From Chloracidobacterium sp. (GTDB taxonomy: Bacteria > Acidobacteriota > Blastocatellia > Pyrinomonadales > Pyrinomonadaceae): a stretch of DNA of 64,000 nucleotides. The position numbers and the translations under genes were made by a program. This document shows, in pieces, positions 53,895 to 63,223 of the stretch (within the stretch, counting starts at the first letter, position 1; every line of letters begins with the position of its first letter). The notes beneath the pieces are model-generated. The model saw only the letters and a list, made by a program, of their open reading frames with translations. It was not told where the DNA came from and did no database searches. The stretch is from positions 434,001-498,000 of the forward strand of contig JABTUB010000001.1 of NCBI GenBank assembly GCA_015075585.1. The letters are read 5' to 3'.

Positions 53895-55757
53895 ATGTGT
53901 GGAATTGTCGGATACGTTGGAAATAAGCAGGTCGTGCCGTTGATAATCGAGGGCCTGCGTAAGCTCGAATATCGCGGATATGATTCAGCCGGCATTGCCG
54001 TCGTTGATACCGATCATAACCTCAGTTTGCGGCGTGCAGAGGGTAAACTCCGCAATCTTGAGGAAGCCATCAGGCTGAAACCGCTTGACGGGAATTATGG
54101 GATCGGGCATACGCGCTGGGCGACGCACGGACGGCCGACCGAGGAGAATGCCCATCCGCACCGTGACCAGTCGGGAAAGGTCGTCGTTGTCCATAACGGC
54201 ATTATCGAGAACTATTTCTCGCTGAAAGAGAGGCTTCAGGCACTCGGCCACGAGTTCCATACCGAGACCGATACCGAGGTTGTCGCACACCTTATAGGCC
54301 ACTATATCGATACAGAAGGGCTGTCGCTCGAACTTGCCGTTCGCAAGACGGTAAAGGAACTGCGCGGCATCTACGCACTTGCGATCATCTCAAAGGACGA
54401 GCCCGACACGATAATTGCGGTTCGCGAAGGGCCGCCCGTCGTTATCGGGCTTGGCGACGGCGAGTTCTTTGTGGCCAGCGACGTTCCGCCGATCCTTCAG
54501 CATACACGCGACGTGTTCTTTCTCGGCGACCGCGAGATAGCCGTTCTTACAAAAGATTCGGTCAGGGTTACGGATTACGACGGCAATGTTGTCGAGCCTC
54601 AGAAACAGCGGATCACATGGGATCCGATAATGGCGGAGAAGGGCGGCTTTAAGCACTTTATGCTAAAGGAGATCTACGAGCAGCCGCGTGCCGTCCGCGA
54701 TACCGTCCAAGGGCGTGTCTCGCTTGATAGCGGAAAGCTCTATCTCGACAAGATGAACATCACCGAGGAGGAATTCCGCGAACTTTCTTCCATAAAGATC
54801 GCGGCTTGCGGAACCTCCTGGCATGCGGGCCTTGCGGGCAAATATATGCTCGAACAGCTTGCACGCATCTCCGTCGATGTCGATTATGCTTCGGAATTCC
54901 GCTACCGCGATCCCGTGCTCTCCGAAAATGACCTTCTTATCGTTATATCGCAGTCGGGCGAGACAGCAGATACGATCGCAGCGATGCGTGAAGCTAAGGC
55001 CGCCGGCTGCAAGGTGCTTGCGATATGCAACGTGCAGGGCTCGATGATCACACGCGAGGCCGACGGCACGATCTTGACGCACGCGGGCCCCGAGATCGGC
55101 GTCGCATCGACAAAGGCCTTTACGGCGCAGATGATCGCGCTCTATCTGTTCGCAACTTATCTGGGCGAACTGCGCGGCCATATCGATACCGAAAAGGCAA
55201 AGAAACTCGCACAGGACCTTGCCGAGCTTCCGCTGAAGATCGAGCAGCTTCTTAACGATGCTGATTCGATCGAAGAGCTGTCAAAGGAATTCTTCCGCGT
55301 ACAGGATTTTCTTTATCTTGGCCGCGGAATAAATTTTCCGGTAGCGCTCGAAGGAGCACTTAAGCTGAAGGAGATCAGCTACATTCACGCCGAAGGCTAT
55401 CCCGCGGGCGAAATGAAGCACGGCCCGAACGCTCTTATTGATGAGAAATTGCCCGTCGTTATCGTAAATACAAAAGAGAACGGCAACACGGCAAGTGAGC
55501 TGCGTTACGAAAAGACTCATTCAAATATTGTCGAGGTCAAAGCACGCGACGGGATCATTGTGTCCGTTCTGACCGAGGGCGATACGATGAGCAGCCAAGC
55601 GTCGGATCACGTGATCGAGGTGCCTGAGACATCGGACCTGCTTTCACCGATCCTTTCGATCGTGCCGCTGCAGCTTCTTTCGTATCATATCGCCGTACGC
55701 CGCGGATGCGACGTCGATCAGCCAAGAAACCTTGCAAAATCCGTTACTGTGGAGTAA
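53895..55757 (+). CDS. glmS: Glucosamine-6-phosphate synthase GlmS
   Basis: A 620-residue glutamine amidotransferase that makes glucosamine-6-phosphate from fructose-6-phosphate. Cys2 in MCGIVGYVG is the nucleophile of the glutaminase domain (1-240), and two SIS domains follow with SQSGETADT and STKAFTAQ. The end has [12 protein letters not shown], the usual C-terminal signature. No glmS ribozyme is visible in the 21-base gap upstream. The product enters the GlmM/GlmU path and supports wall and polysaccharide precursors. Confidence 0.97.
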   Translation: MCGIVGYVGNKQVVPLIIEGLRKLEYRGYDSAGIAVVDTDHNLSLRRAEGKLRNLEEAIRLKPLDGNYGIGHTRWATHGRPTEENAHPHRDQSGKVVVVHNGIIENYFSLKERLQALGHEFHTETDTEVVAHLIGHYIDTEGLSLELAVRKTVKELRGIYALAIISKDEPDTIIAVREGPPVVIGLGDGEFFVASDVPPILQHTRDVFFLGDREIAVLTKDSVRVTDYDGNVVEPQKQRITWDPIMAEKGGFKHFMLKEIYEQPRAVRDTVQGRVSLDSGKLYLDKMNITEEEFRELSSIKIAACGTSWHAGLAGKYMLEQLARISVDVDYASEFRYRDPVLSENDLLIVISQSGETADTIAAMREAKAAGCKVLAICNVQGSMITREADGTILTHAGPEIGVASTKAFTAQMIALYLFATYLGELRGHIDTEKAKKLAQDLAELPLKIEQLLNDADSIEELSKEFFRVQDFLYLGRGINFPVALEGALKLKEISYIHAEGYPAGEMKHGPNALIDEKLPVVIVNTKENGNTASELRYEKTHSNIVEVKARDGIIVSVLTEGDTMSSQASDHVIEVPETSDLLSPILSIVPLQLLSYHIAVRRGCDVDQPRNLAKSVTVE

Positions 55758-55793
55758 CAACGGAATGCGGACAGGAGTGTCCGCGTTCCGTTG
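55758..55793 (+). terminator. Terminator hairpin after glmS
   Basis: CAACGGAATGCGGACA (55758-55773) and TGTCCGCGTTCCGTTG (55778-55793) form a 16-bp stem with one T-G pair and a GGAG loop, starting at the stop codon. No U-tract follows, so it may protect mRNA rather than end it. Confidence 0.6.
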
Positions 55794-55857
55794 CTGCCGT
55801 GCGGCGAACCGGTATCGGTTATGCGAAGAATGGGCAAGCATTACGATCACACCGCAT

Positions 55858-55886
55858 TTGAGTCGCGTCCTCGAAAGACCGATAAA
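55858..55886 (+). promoter_or_regulatory. Possible promoter of the quinone oxidoreductase gene
   Basis: TTGAGT (55858-55863) and GATAAA (55881-55886) with 17 bases between. Both boxes are four of six, so this is a weak call. Confidence 0.35.
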
Positions 55887-55922
55887 GTGCCAATATTCAA
55901 GTGCTAACATAAAAAAGGTCTT

Positions 55923-56888
55923 ATGAAAGCTGTCTTGATCAATGAGTTCGGGCCGCCTGAAGTGATGAAGATCGCCGTGGTCGATACACCGGTGCCGGGC
56001 GAGAGACAGGTGCTCGTAAAGGTGTTTGCCGCAGGTGTGAATCCGGTCGATACGTATTTGCGTGCCGGCGTTTATCCGAAACTCCCGCCTCTGCCGTACA
56101 CGCCGGGAAAGGATGCCGCAGGCATCGTTGAAGCAGTCGGCGGCGGTGTGGCAGGCGTCAAGATCGGCGACCGTGTCTATACGACGGGTTCGCTTACAGG
56201 CACTTACGCTGAATACTGCCTGTGTGATGAAAACGACGTTGCCGCCCTTCCCGCGAATGTCAGTTTTGAGCAAGGTGCCGGCATTTGGACGCCGTACGCG
56301 ACCGCGTATCGGGCTTTGTTTCAAAAAGCAAAGGCAGCCGCAGGCGAGACTGTGCTTATTCACGGAGCATCGGGCGGCGTCGGCATCGCAGCCGTCCAAT
56401 GGGCAAAGAATGCCGGCCTGCGTGTGATCGGTACGGCCGGTTCGGCGGCCGGATGCGAGCTGATCCAACGAGTTGGTGCGGCAGCGTTCGATCATTCGCA
56501 GGATGGCCATCTTGAGCAGATCTTGAGTTTTACGAACGGCCGAGGTGTTGATGTGATCATCGAGATGCTCGCAAATGTGAATCTCGAACGGGATTTCAGC
56601 GCGCTTGCTATGTTCGGACGCATCGTCATAGTCGGCAACCGCGGGAGTTTGGAATTTACACCCCGGCTTGCTATGGGAAAGGACGCGACGATCTACGGAA
56701 TGTCGCTGTACAATTATTCTGCGGCTGAGCGGAACGAGATATACGAAGCGATCTATAAGGGTTTGTCGGAAGGTTATCTCGATCTGATCGTGAACAAGGC
56801 ATTTCCTCTTGCGGAGGCGCCAACCGCACACAAGACGGTCATCGAGTCGAAAGCAGCCGGAAAGATCGTGCTGCTATGTGCTGAATAA
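55923..56888 (+). CDS. NAD(P)H:quinone oxidoreductase (zeta-crystallin type, MDR)
   Basis: A 321-residue zinc-free medium-chain dehydrogenase. FAAGVNPVDTYLRAGVYP and the GKDAAGIVEAVG segment form the quinone/substrate domain; the NADPH Rossmann domain has HGASGGVGIAAVQWAK at about 141-156. Cys ligands for zinc are missing, as expected for quinone reductases. The long minus-strand frame over this gene (55644-56831) is a shadow. AAGG is a possible ribosome site. Confidence 0.92.
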   Translation: MKAVLINEFGPPEVMKIAVVDTPVPGERQVLVKVFAAGVNPVDTYLRAGVYPKLPPLPYTPGKDAAGIVEAVGGGVAGVKIGDRVYTTGSLTGTYAEYCLCDENDVAALPANVSFEQGAGIWTPYATAYRALFQKAKAAAGETVLIHGASGGVGIAAVQWAKNAGLRVIGTAGSAAGCELIQRVGAAAFDHSQDGHLEQILSFTNGRGVDVIIEMLANVNLERDFSALAMFGRIVIVGNRGSLEFTPRLAMGKDATIYGMSLYNYSAAERNEIYEAIYKGLSEGYLDLIVNKAFPLAEAPTAHKTVIESKAAGKIVLLCAE

Positions 56889-56906
56889 GCACGATCGATA
56901 TCGAGC

Positions 56907-58763
56907 CTACTGCGGAAGTACGTCGAAAACCTGAAGGGCGTAGTTCACGTTGCCGAACGGCGCCGACACCTGAACGCCTTGTATCAGGTCACGCACTTCG
57001 AGCAGCGACTCGCGGGCTATGTTTATACCCTCAATGCGGCCCTCGTCCTTTCCTTTATCCGAAGCGGCACGCATACGTTCGAGGATCTCGGGCGTTACGT
57101 TCACGCCGGGCACTTCGTTGTGCATGAACTCGGCATTTCGGTATGAGATCAGCGGCCAAATGCCTGCAACGATCGGAATGCGTACGTGCGATATGCGATC
57201 AAGAAAACGCCGAAGCTGATCGCTGTCGAAGACGGGCTGAGTGATCGCGTATTCCGCACCTGCCTCAACCTTCCATTCAAATCGACGTATCTCTTCATCC
57301 AAATTAAGTGCGCCGGGATTGACACCGACCCCTATCGAGAATGAAGCAGGCTTGCCGATCGGATTATTGCCGAGGTCGAGGCCGTGGTTCAGCTTGTTCG
57401 CCATATTGGTAAGCCCGATCGAGTCGATATCGAAGACGGCCGTTGCATCGGGGTAAGGCCCCATCTTTGGCGGGTCGCCCGTGATGAGCAGCAAATTATG
57501 AACCTCGAGCGCAGCCGCACCGAGCAGGTCGGACATCATTCCCAGCAAATTTCGGTCGCGGCAGCAGTAGTGAAGCACGGCTTCGATACCAACCTCACGC
57601 TGTACTAGTACGGCGGTCGCCATGGCGGACATTCGCGTCTGAGCACGCGGGCCGTCAGGTATATTGACGGCATCGACACCCGATTCGCTCAGCAGTCTGA
57701 TGCTGTCAATCGTCTTTTGCACATCGCAGCCTTTTGGCGGCAGCACTTCGACAGATGTCACGAACTCGCCGCGAGCGAGCTTTGCCGACCAGCGGCTTCG
57801 CTCTTCCTTCGGTATGACGGTAACGCCGCTCGGCTTAAGGTCGATAACATTCGCGCTCTGCTTGCGTGCCTCGCTGACAGCTTGCCGCGGGCTGACGGAG
57901 CGAACCGCTTCGGCCATCATCTTGATGTGAGCCGGTGTCGTGCCGCAGCAGCCTCCTATGAATTTTGCCCCTGCCTGTACAAAACGGCGCGCGAACTCGG
58001 CCAGATACTCCGGCGAACCCATATAGAATTGCCGCCCCTGAACATCACGCGGCAATCCGGCGTTAGGCTGTGCCGAGAGCTTCTTGTTCGTAACTGCACG
58101 CATTTTCTCAAGGGCGCTTAAGATATGGCTCGGCCCCATGCCGCAGTTGACGCCGATGATCTCAACGCCCAGCTCGTCGAGCCGCTCGGTAAACGCTTCG
58201 GGCGTGGCACCGAACGCCGTTTTCCCGTCCATTTGGATCGTCATCTGTGCAATGATCGGCAGGTCCGAAAGCTCACGGACCGCATAGATTGCCTGCTCAA
58301 TGACCGGAAGCTCGGAAAAGGTTTCGAGGACGAAGGCATCAACACCGCCTTCGAGCAGGGCTTCTACCTGCTCCTTATACATATTCTTTGCCTCTTCGAA
58401 TGAGGTCGGGCCAAATGGCTCGATACGCAGGCCTAGCGGCCCGACGGAGCCGGCGACAAAGGCCGAGTCGCCCGCGGCTTCGCGTGCGAGCTTTACGGCA
58501 GCAACATTCAACTCGCGAAGCCTGGATTCGAGGCCGTACGGGTGCAGCTTGCTGCGGGTCGCCCCGAACGTATTTGTTTGGATGATGTCGGAGCCCGCCT
58601 CGACATATTCCTGATGAACCTCGCGTACAAGGTCGGGCGAAGTAACATTCAGCTCGTCGTAACTCCGGTTTATGTAAACGCCTTTGTCGTAAAGCCGTGT
58701 GCCGATCGCGCCGTCAAAGACATATACACTCTCGGAATCCAACAGGTCTCGGAAGTTTTTCAT
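56907..58763 (-). CDS. Homocysteine S-methyltransferase/methylenetetrahydrofolate reductase fusion
   Basis: A 618-residue fusion like Bacillus YitJ. Residues 1-290 are a homocysteine methyltransferase-type domain with FDGAIGTRLYDKG, GVNCGMGPSHI (zinc Cys) and GGCCGTTPAH (two zinc Cys). From about 320 a MTHFR (MetF) barrel follows with SVEVLPPKG, LLLITGDPPKMG and YAITQPVFD. It supplies methyl-folate and may transfer the methyl to homocysteine to make methionine. The SAM-II-like leader and terminator at 58825-58932 suggest feedback by SAM. Start supported by strong similarity at the N-terminus; the ribosome site is poor. Confidence 0.94.
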   Translation of the reverse strand: MKNFRDLLDSESVYVFDGAIGTRLYDKGVYINRSYDELNVTSPDLVREVHQEYVEAGSDIIQTNTFGATRSKLHPYGLESRLRELNVAAVKLAREAAGDSAFVAGSVGPLGLRIEPFGPTSFEEAKNMYKEQVEALLEGGVDAFVLETFSELPVIEQAIYAVRELSDLPIIAQMTIQMDGKTAFGATPEAFTERLDELGVEIIGVNCGMGPSHILSALEKMRAVTNKKLSAQPNAGLPRDVQGRQFYMGSPEYLAEFARRFVQAGAKFIGGCCGTTPAHIKMMAEAVRSVSPRQAVSEARKQSANVIDLKPSGVTVIPKEERSRWSAKLARGEFVTSVEVLPPKGCDVQKTIDSIRLLSESGVDAVNIPDGPRAQTRMSAMATAVLVQREVGIEAVLHYCCRDRNLLGMMSDLLGAAALEVHNLLLITGDPPKMGPYPDATAVFDIDSIGLTNMANKLNHGLDLGNNPIGKPASFSIGVGVNPGALNLDEEIRRFEWKVEAGAEYAITQPVFDSDQLRRFLDRISHVRIPIVAGIWPLISYRNAEFMHNEVPGVNVTPEILERMRAASDKGKDEGRIEGINIARESLLEVRDLIQGVQVSAPFGNVNYALQVFDVLPQ

Positions 58764-58824
58764 CTTGTTAAGTCACCCGTGCGAACTGGTGTTGATCTTC
58801 CGTCAAACTGAGCCGCATAAGCGT

Positions 58825-58855
58825 AAAAAAGATCCTCGCCAAACCAGCGAGGATC
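58825..58855 (-). terminator. Intrinsic terminator inside the methionine-gene leader
   Basis: GATCCTCGC pairs with GCGAGGATC (58831-58839 and 58847-58855) with a 7-base loop and is followed on the minus strand by six T (58830-58825). It lies between the SAM-II-like aptamer and the coding start at 58763, so it looks like an attenuator. Confidence 0.88.
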
Positions 58856-58879
58856 AAACCTTTATTCAGATTTTTGTTC

Positions 58880-58932
58880 GCTATTTAGCCGCTTATTTAA
58901 CGTGGTCGCAAGTTGCCCTAACTCACCACAAG
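58880..58932 (-). promoter_or_regulatory. SAM-II riboswitch-like aptamer
   Basis: On the minus strand, stem GTGGT (58929-58925) pairs with ACCAC (58906-58902). The loop contains GAGTTAGGGCAACTTGCG and the 3' part CGTTAAATAAGC, then GGCTAAATAG. This matches the SAM-II pattern as I recall it: GTGAxTT, CTTGC, CCACGTTAAA and GCTAAA. CTTG in the loop can pair with TAAG in the tail as the pseudoknot. It is upstream of a methionine-synthesis gene, which strengthens the call. Confidence 0.85.
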
Positions 58933-58943
58933 TCAACAATTCG

Positions 58944-58972
58944 ATGATGTTCTTTTTTGGCGGCAGTGTCAA
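58944..58972 (-). promoter_or_regulatory. Promoter of the SAM-II leader
   Basis: On the minus strand TTGACA (58972-58967) and CATCAT (58949-58944) are 17 bases apart. Start near 58937 puts the aptamer at the very 5' end, as expected. Confidence 0.6.
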
Positions 58973-58980
58973 TGCCGTCG

Positions 58981-60021
58981 TCAAACCTGCGTGTAATCGG
59001 TCAATTGGGTCTTATCACCCAGCACAGCACCCTCGGTGACGAGCGCGTTGCGCCCGATATGGCAACTGCGGCCGACGATCGAATCGCGAACGATCGCGTT
59101 CGCAGCGATACGCGTGTGGCCCCAAATAACGCTGTTCTCGATCAAAGCCTTTTCCTCGACATTGACGCCGGGACCGAGTACGGAATTAGATATGCGAGCA
59201 TTCGGCTTGATCACGCAATCGGCGCCGATCACGGAAACCGCATCGACAGCGGCGGCCGTTGCCTTTTCGTATTGCGGCCTGTCTTCGTCTTCAGCGGTTC
59301 TGAATCTTCCGGCCAGGATGTCGAGGTGAGCCTCGCGATAGCTCGCCGGCGTGCCGATGTCGCGCCAATATTCGCCCTGCATCACATAGCCGCAGAATAC
59401 GCTTTTGCGCCGCAGCAGTTCGGGAAAAACGTCGTACTCGAACGAACGGTTCTCACCATACGGTATCAGGTCAAGTACGGATGGTTCGAGTACGTAAATA
59501 CCTGCGTTTATGGTATTTGTCTTGGTTCTCTCGATATCCTCGGCAGAAGGCTTTTCCAAAAAACGCAGAATGCTGCCTTTGTTGTCCGTCTCAACGAGGC
59601 CGTAACGCTGTGGATCTTCGACAGGAGTAAGGACGATCGTTGCCTCCGCCTTACGCTCTGCGTGAAAGGCGAGCAACCGTGTCAGATCGATGTCGGTCAG
59701 GACATCGCCGTTAAGCACGATCGTCGTTTCGCGGATCTCATTGGCAGCAAAGCGATATGCCCCGCCTGTGCCGAGAGGGTTAGGTTCTGTAATATACGTG
59801 AGCGAAACGCCGTGCTCGGCGCCGGAACCAAGCAGCATCTCGATCTTATCAGGCTGATAGCTCAGCGAAAGCGTGATGTCGGTAACGCCTGCATTGCGAA
59901 GAATATCGATCTGATAAAGCAAGAACGGCCGGTTCAGAACCGGTACGATCGGTTTCGGGGTATAAACGGTCAGCGGCCTCAGCCTTGTGCCTTTGCCGCC
60001 TGCGAGTATTATCGCCTGCAT
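58981..60021 (-). CDS. Sugar-phosphate nucleotidyltransferase with hexapeptide tail
   Basis: A 346-residue enzyme of the mannose-1-phosphate guanylyltransferase/glucose-1-phosphate thymidylyltransferase type. The nucleotide motif LAGGKGTRLRPLT (6-18) and PKPIVPVLNRP lead, LNGDVLTDID holds the metal Asp, and NAGIYVLEPSV and EYWRDIGTPASY follow. The last 80 residues are left-handed beta-helix repeats. It supplies an activated sugar for polysaccharide; which sugar cannot be told. Its stop is close to the leader promoter of the following gene. Confidence 0.9.
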   Translation of the reverse strand: MQAIILAGGKGTRLRPLTVYTPKPIVPVLNRPFLLYQIDILRNAGVTDITLSLSYQPDKIEMLLGSGAEHGVSLTYITEPNPLGTGGAYRFAANEIRETTIVLNGDVLTDIDLTRLLAFHAERKAEATIVLTPVEDPQRYGLVETDNKGSILRFLEKPSAEDIERTKTNTINAGIYVLEPSVLDLIPYGENRSFEYDVFPELLRRKSVFCGYVMQGEYWRDIGTPASYREAHLDILAGRFRTAEDEDRPQYEKATAAAVDAVSVIGADCVIKPNARISNSVLGPGVNVEEKALIENSVIWGHTRIAANAIVRDSIVGRSCHIGRNALVTEGAVLGDKTQLTDYTQV

Positions 60022-60112
60022 AAGGTTCTGTACCTTAGACTAACCAACCTTACCACGAAAAATCAAAATCGCAGTAAAATACTACAAATATGTTAAACAA
60101 CAGTAAAAAACC

Positions 60113-60141
60113 TTGACATCACGGGTACTTAGCGATAATCT
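60113..60141 (+). promoter_or_regulatory. Promoter of the TPR gene at 60244
   Basis: Perfect TTGACA (60113-60118) and TAATCT (60136-60141) with 17 bases between. Start near 60148 gives a leader of about 96 bases. The whole gap 60022-60243 holds no gene. Confidence 0.6.
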
Positions 60142-60243
60142 TGAAATGCACAGGCTCACCTGTGGCAACGCCCACAACGCGTCCGGAGATTTCGTAAGGA
60201 AGCGATCATAAGTTCGATCATCAACCGATCCGGTTAATAAACG

Positions 60244-62262
60244 ATGAATTTCGACAGGTCAAAGGCGATGCGTAACGCTGAGCGTTACGTTGCGCAGGGA
60301 AAATTGAAATCTGCGATCTCGGAATACCGAGCGATCGTTGATGCCGATCCGCGTGATGTGACCACGCTCAATATGCTTGGCGATCTCTATGTAAAGAACG
60401 CCAACAAACGTGAGGCCGTGGATTGTTATTTGCGTGTCGCCGAGCATTACAGCACACAGGGTTTTGCCCAGAAGGCTATCGCTGTTTACAACAAGGTCTC
60501 GCGGCTCCAGCCTGACTCGATCGAGGTTACGACGAAGCTCGCGGAGCTTTATACCATCAAGGGGTCACTGAACGAAGCACGCTCGCACTATACGACGCTT
60601 GCCGAGCACTACGAAAAGGCCGGCCACAGGATCGAGGCTCTTGCGATGTGGAAGCAGATCTCGCTTCTCGATCCGAACAATACAGAGGTTTGCGTGAGCC
60701 TCGCAGAATCTTACCTGCGGGAGGGCCAGCACGAGGCCGCTGCCGAGGCATACGCGGAGGCAGGCGCCAGGCTTGCCCGCAAAGGCAAGCACGAGGAGGC
60801 CATAAAGGCTTTTTCAAAAGGCCTTGACATCAGGCCGAGCGATCTTCGGCTGCTGACAGGTTTTGTTGAGGCGCACGCGGCGATAGGCCGTGCGGGACGT
60901 GCCGTCTCGGTACTCGAAGAGATCATCGAGGAGGAACCGTACAACCGCGACGTTCTTTTGCTTCTGATAGACTGCCACATCTCGGCCAATAACATACCTG
61001 CGGCCGAGAGGTCGGTGATCAAACTCGTGGAGATCGAGCCGGCGAACTACCCGAAGTTGCTCGATATCCTGCGCATTTATCTCAACGCGAACGACCTCGA
61101 CGGCGCCGGACGGATATTGTCGATGTCCGCCGAGTATTTTCTTGCGGCGGGTCAAGGCGACGAGTGCAGGCGCTGGATCAACGAGATACTCGAACGCGAC
61201 CCCGAGCATATACAGGGCCTGCGGCTTTTGGTGAGCTACGCCGCGTGGCTCAAGGAGGAGCGCACTTATATCGTTGCTCTCGACCGCCTTGCAAACGCGG
61301 CATCGAAACAAGGGAACCTTGAGGACGAACGATATGCACTTGCGCACCTCACGATCCTTAAACCGCACGAGACTCTGCTTCGTATTCGGCTCGACGAGAT
61401 CAACGAACAGCTGGGCGGCGACATTCAGGTCGTTGAGAATGAATTTATCAAACCGAAGGCTGCCGACCGTCATTTGCCTGACGATGAGGAAGCCGAACCT
61501 GAAGCGGTCAGCGTCGTTGAGGAAGAAAATTCCGTTGACGAAGAAGCGAAGCCGGCGATCTCGATCGTCTCCGAGCCGTATGCCGGAGAAGGATCGGCGG
61601 ACGGCGAGACCCTGAGCGAGTCGGCGGCACGCGACCTCGACAAAGAGGTCGAGAGTATAACTTTCTATATTGAGAACGGCTATTTCGACCTTGCAGAGAA
61701 GACGATCCAAGAGCTTGCCGAGAGATTCGGCGAGACGGACGAGGTCTCGCGGCTGCGCGACAAGCTTGCAGCTGAACAAGGCTCTGAACCGGCCGCAGAA
61801 ATGAGGCCGATCGGCATTGATGAGATTCGTTCGGAATTCGGCTTGGATGAAAATGACGTCGAGGCCGGCTCGGACGGCGATTTTGATACTCATTTCCAGA
61901 CGGGGGTCGCATATCAGGAAATGGGTCTGTACGAACAAGCCATCGGCGAATTTCAGGATGCGATCAAGTGTCTGAGAACAAGCGATAACACGCGGCGCTT
62001 CTTTAGCTGTGCCAACCTGCTGGGGCATTGTTTCATCAGCCACGATAAACCGAATCATGCGGTTACCTGGTTCCTGCGTGCACTTGAGACCGAAGGATTA
62101 GGCCCCGAAGAGAAACAAGGCCTTTGGTATGAGCTTGCCGCCGCTTATGAAGCGTCAGGTGACATTGAAAATGCAGCCCGCTACTTCGACGCGATCTATG
62201 CCGAGAATGTGGAGTTCCGCGACGTGGCCGAGCGGGTCCGCACCTTCGTTCCTACCATGTGA
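60244..62262 (+). CDS. Large soluble TPR-repeat protein
   Basis: A 672-residue cytosolic protein. About nine TPR repeats cover 8-400, with standard patterns (AISEYRAIVDADPRDVTTLNMLGDLY, KAIAVYNKVSRLQPDSIE). An acidic low-complexity linker (about 400-480) and a further TPR-like block (TGVAYQEMGLYEQAIGEFQDAIK) follow. Such proteins serve as scaffolds; nothing in the sequence shows the partner. The minus-strand frame over 60814-62058 is a shadow. No signal peptide. Confidence 0.86.
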   Translation: MNFDRSKAMRNAERYVAQGKLKSAISEYRAIVDADPRDVTTLNMLGDLYVKNANKREAVDCYLRVAEHYSTQGFAQKAIAVYNKVSRLQPDSIEVTTKLAELYTIKGSLNEARSHYTTLAEHYEKAGHRIEALAMWKQISLLDPNNTEVCVSLAESYLREGQHEAAAEAYAEAGARLARKGKHEEAIKAFSKGLDIRPSDLRLLTGFVEAHAAIGRAGRAVSVLEEIIEEEPYNRDVLLLLIDCHISANNIPAAERSVIKLVEIEPANYPKLLDILRIYLNANDLDGAGRILSMSAEYFLAAGQGDECRRWINEILERDPEHIQGLRLLVSYAAWLKEERTYIVALDRLANAASKQGNLEDERYALAHLTILKPHETLLRIRLDEINEQLGGDIQVVENEFIKPKAADRHLPDDEEAEPEAVSVVEEENSVDEEAKPAISIVSEPYAGEGSADGETLSESAARDLDKEVESITFYIENGYFDLAEKTIQELAERFGETDEVSRLRDKLAAEQGSEPAAEMRPIGIDEIRSEFGLDENDVEAGSDGDFDTHFQTGVAYQEMGLYEQAIGEFQDAIKCLRTSDNTRRFFSCANLLGHCFISHDKPNHAVTWFLRALETEGLGPEEKQGLWYELAAAYEASGDIENAARYFDAIYAENVEFRDVAERVRTFVPTM

Positions 62263-62312
62263 GGCCTCTGCGAATTTCCGCATAAGCGCTGTAAAGATTA
62301 TAATTTGACGGT

Positions 62313-62603
62313 ATGGTCGAGCGCCTCACCGTCATTTTTTTTATTCTCCTGTGCTTCCTGTTAGGGTTCTACCTGATCCTTGCACCTTGGGATATGCTGT
62401 TCGGTCAATGGTCGGAGAATTATCTTCTCGCATTCGTAGCTGATAGATCGGGCCTGCCGTCTATCCAGAGGGCGGTTTCCTCGACGTGGTTTCGCGGAGC
62501 GGTAACGGGACTTGGCGTAATGAATATTCTCATCGCAGGTTGGGAGGCGGCGAATTTCGGCCGCAGCGTCAAGCTTTTAGAATCCGGGGCCGACAACGAA
62601 TGA
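62313..62603 (+). CDS. Small two-helix membrane protein upstream of thiE
   Basis: A 96-residue protein with two hydrophobic helices (about 5-27 and 63-82) and a conserved-looking APWDMLFGQW segment. A TATAAT lies at 62299-62304, only 9 bases before the ATG, so the mRNA may be leaderless. The stop overlaps the thiE start as ATGA. It may help thiamine-precursor uptake, but that is a guess from position. Confidence 0.72.
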   Translation: MVERLTVIFFILLCFLLGFYLILAPWDMLFGQWSENYLLAFVADRSGLPSIQRAVSSTWFRGAVTGLGVMNILIAGWEAANFGRSVKLLESGADNE

Positions 62604-63223
62604 ACTCTCCGATCACATATCTCATTACGGACGGCAGGGCAACGGACGAAACCCTTGAGGCGTCAATGGTGCGGCTGGAAAAGCTTTTCGACGCTGCGCT
62701 CAAGAATGGCGTAACGCACTTTCAGATCCGGGAGAAGCAGCTTTCCGGGGAGGGGCTTTTCTCGCTCACGCAGCGGCTTACCGTGCGGAAGAGCGGCGCC
62801 GAAATGAAACTGCTCGTGAACGATCGCGCCGACATTGCCGCTGCTGCCGGTGCTGACGGCGTACATCTGACATCAAATTCGCTGGGAGCCGATGTCGTCC
62901 GCCGGAGATTCGGTTCTCTTTTGGTTTTTGTTTCGACACACAATGAAAGCAGCGTCGCCCGTGCGGAAGACAAAGGCGCCGACGCTGTCGTTTTCGGCCC
63001 TGTATTCTCAACTCCCGGTAAGGGGCCTGCACTTGGTGTCGAGGTTCTGCACGCGGTCTGCATCTTGCATCGGAACCTGCCTATCATGGCCCTCGGCGGC
63101 GTCGATGCCGAGACCGGGCCGGAGGCATTGCGGCACGGGGCTTCAGGCATCGCCGGAATACGAGCGTTCGGCAGTGCGAAAAAGATAGCCGAGACCATGA
63201 ATGCACTGAGGAACGGCAAGTGA
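62600..63223 (+). CDS. thiE: Thiamine-phosphate synthase ThiE
   Basis: A 207-residue TIM barrel that joins HMP-PP and thiazole phosphate. Signatures: HFQIREKQL, LLVNDRADIAAAAGADGVHL and FGPVFSTPGKGPALG. The ATG at 62600 overlaps the stop of the small membrane gene and gives the usual N-terminus; a longer in-frame start at 62486 is inside that gene. Its stop overlaps the thiD start as GTGA. Confidence 0.95.
   Translation: MNSPITYLITDGRATDETLEASMVRLEKLFDAALKNGVTHFQIREKQLSGEGLFSLTQRLTVRKSGAEMKLLVNDRADIAAAAGADGVHLTSNSLGADVVRRRFGSLLVFVSTHNESSVARAEDKGADAVVFGPVFSTPGKGPALGVEVLHAVCILHRNLPIMALGGVDAETGPEALRHGASGIAGIRAFGSAKKIAETMNALRNGK

Noticed and set aside
55644..56831. Long minus-strand frame of 395 codons
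   Set aside because: It lies opposite the quinone oxidoreductase and glmS end; its translation is Arg/His/Cys-rich with no family pattern, a shadow.
58957..60096. Plus-strand frame of 379 codons
   Set aside because: Shadow of the nucleotidyltransferase, which has a full set of family motifs on the minus strand.
60814..62058. Long minus-strand frame of 414 codons
   Set aside because: Shadow of the TPR gene on the plus strand; composition is not protein-like.
62263..62312. TPP riboswitch before the thi genes
   Set aside because: The gap is about 50 bases and has no CTGAGA box.
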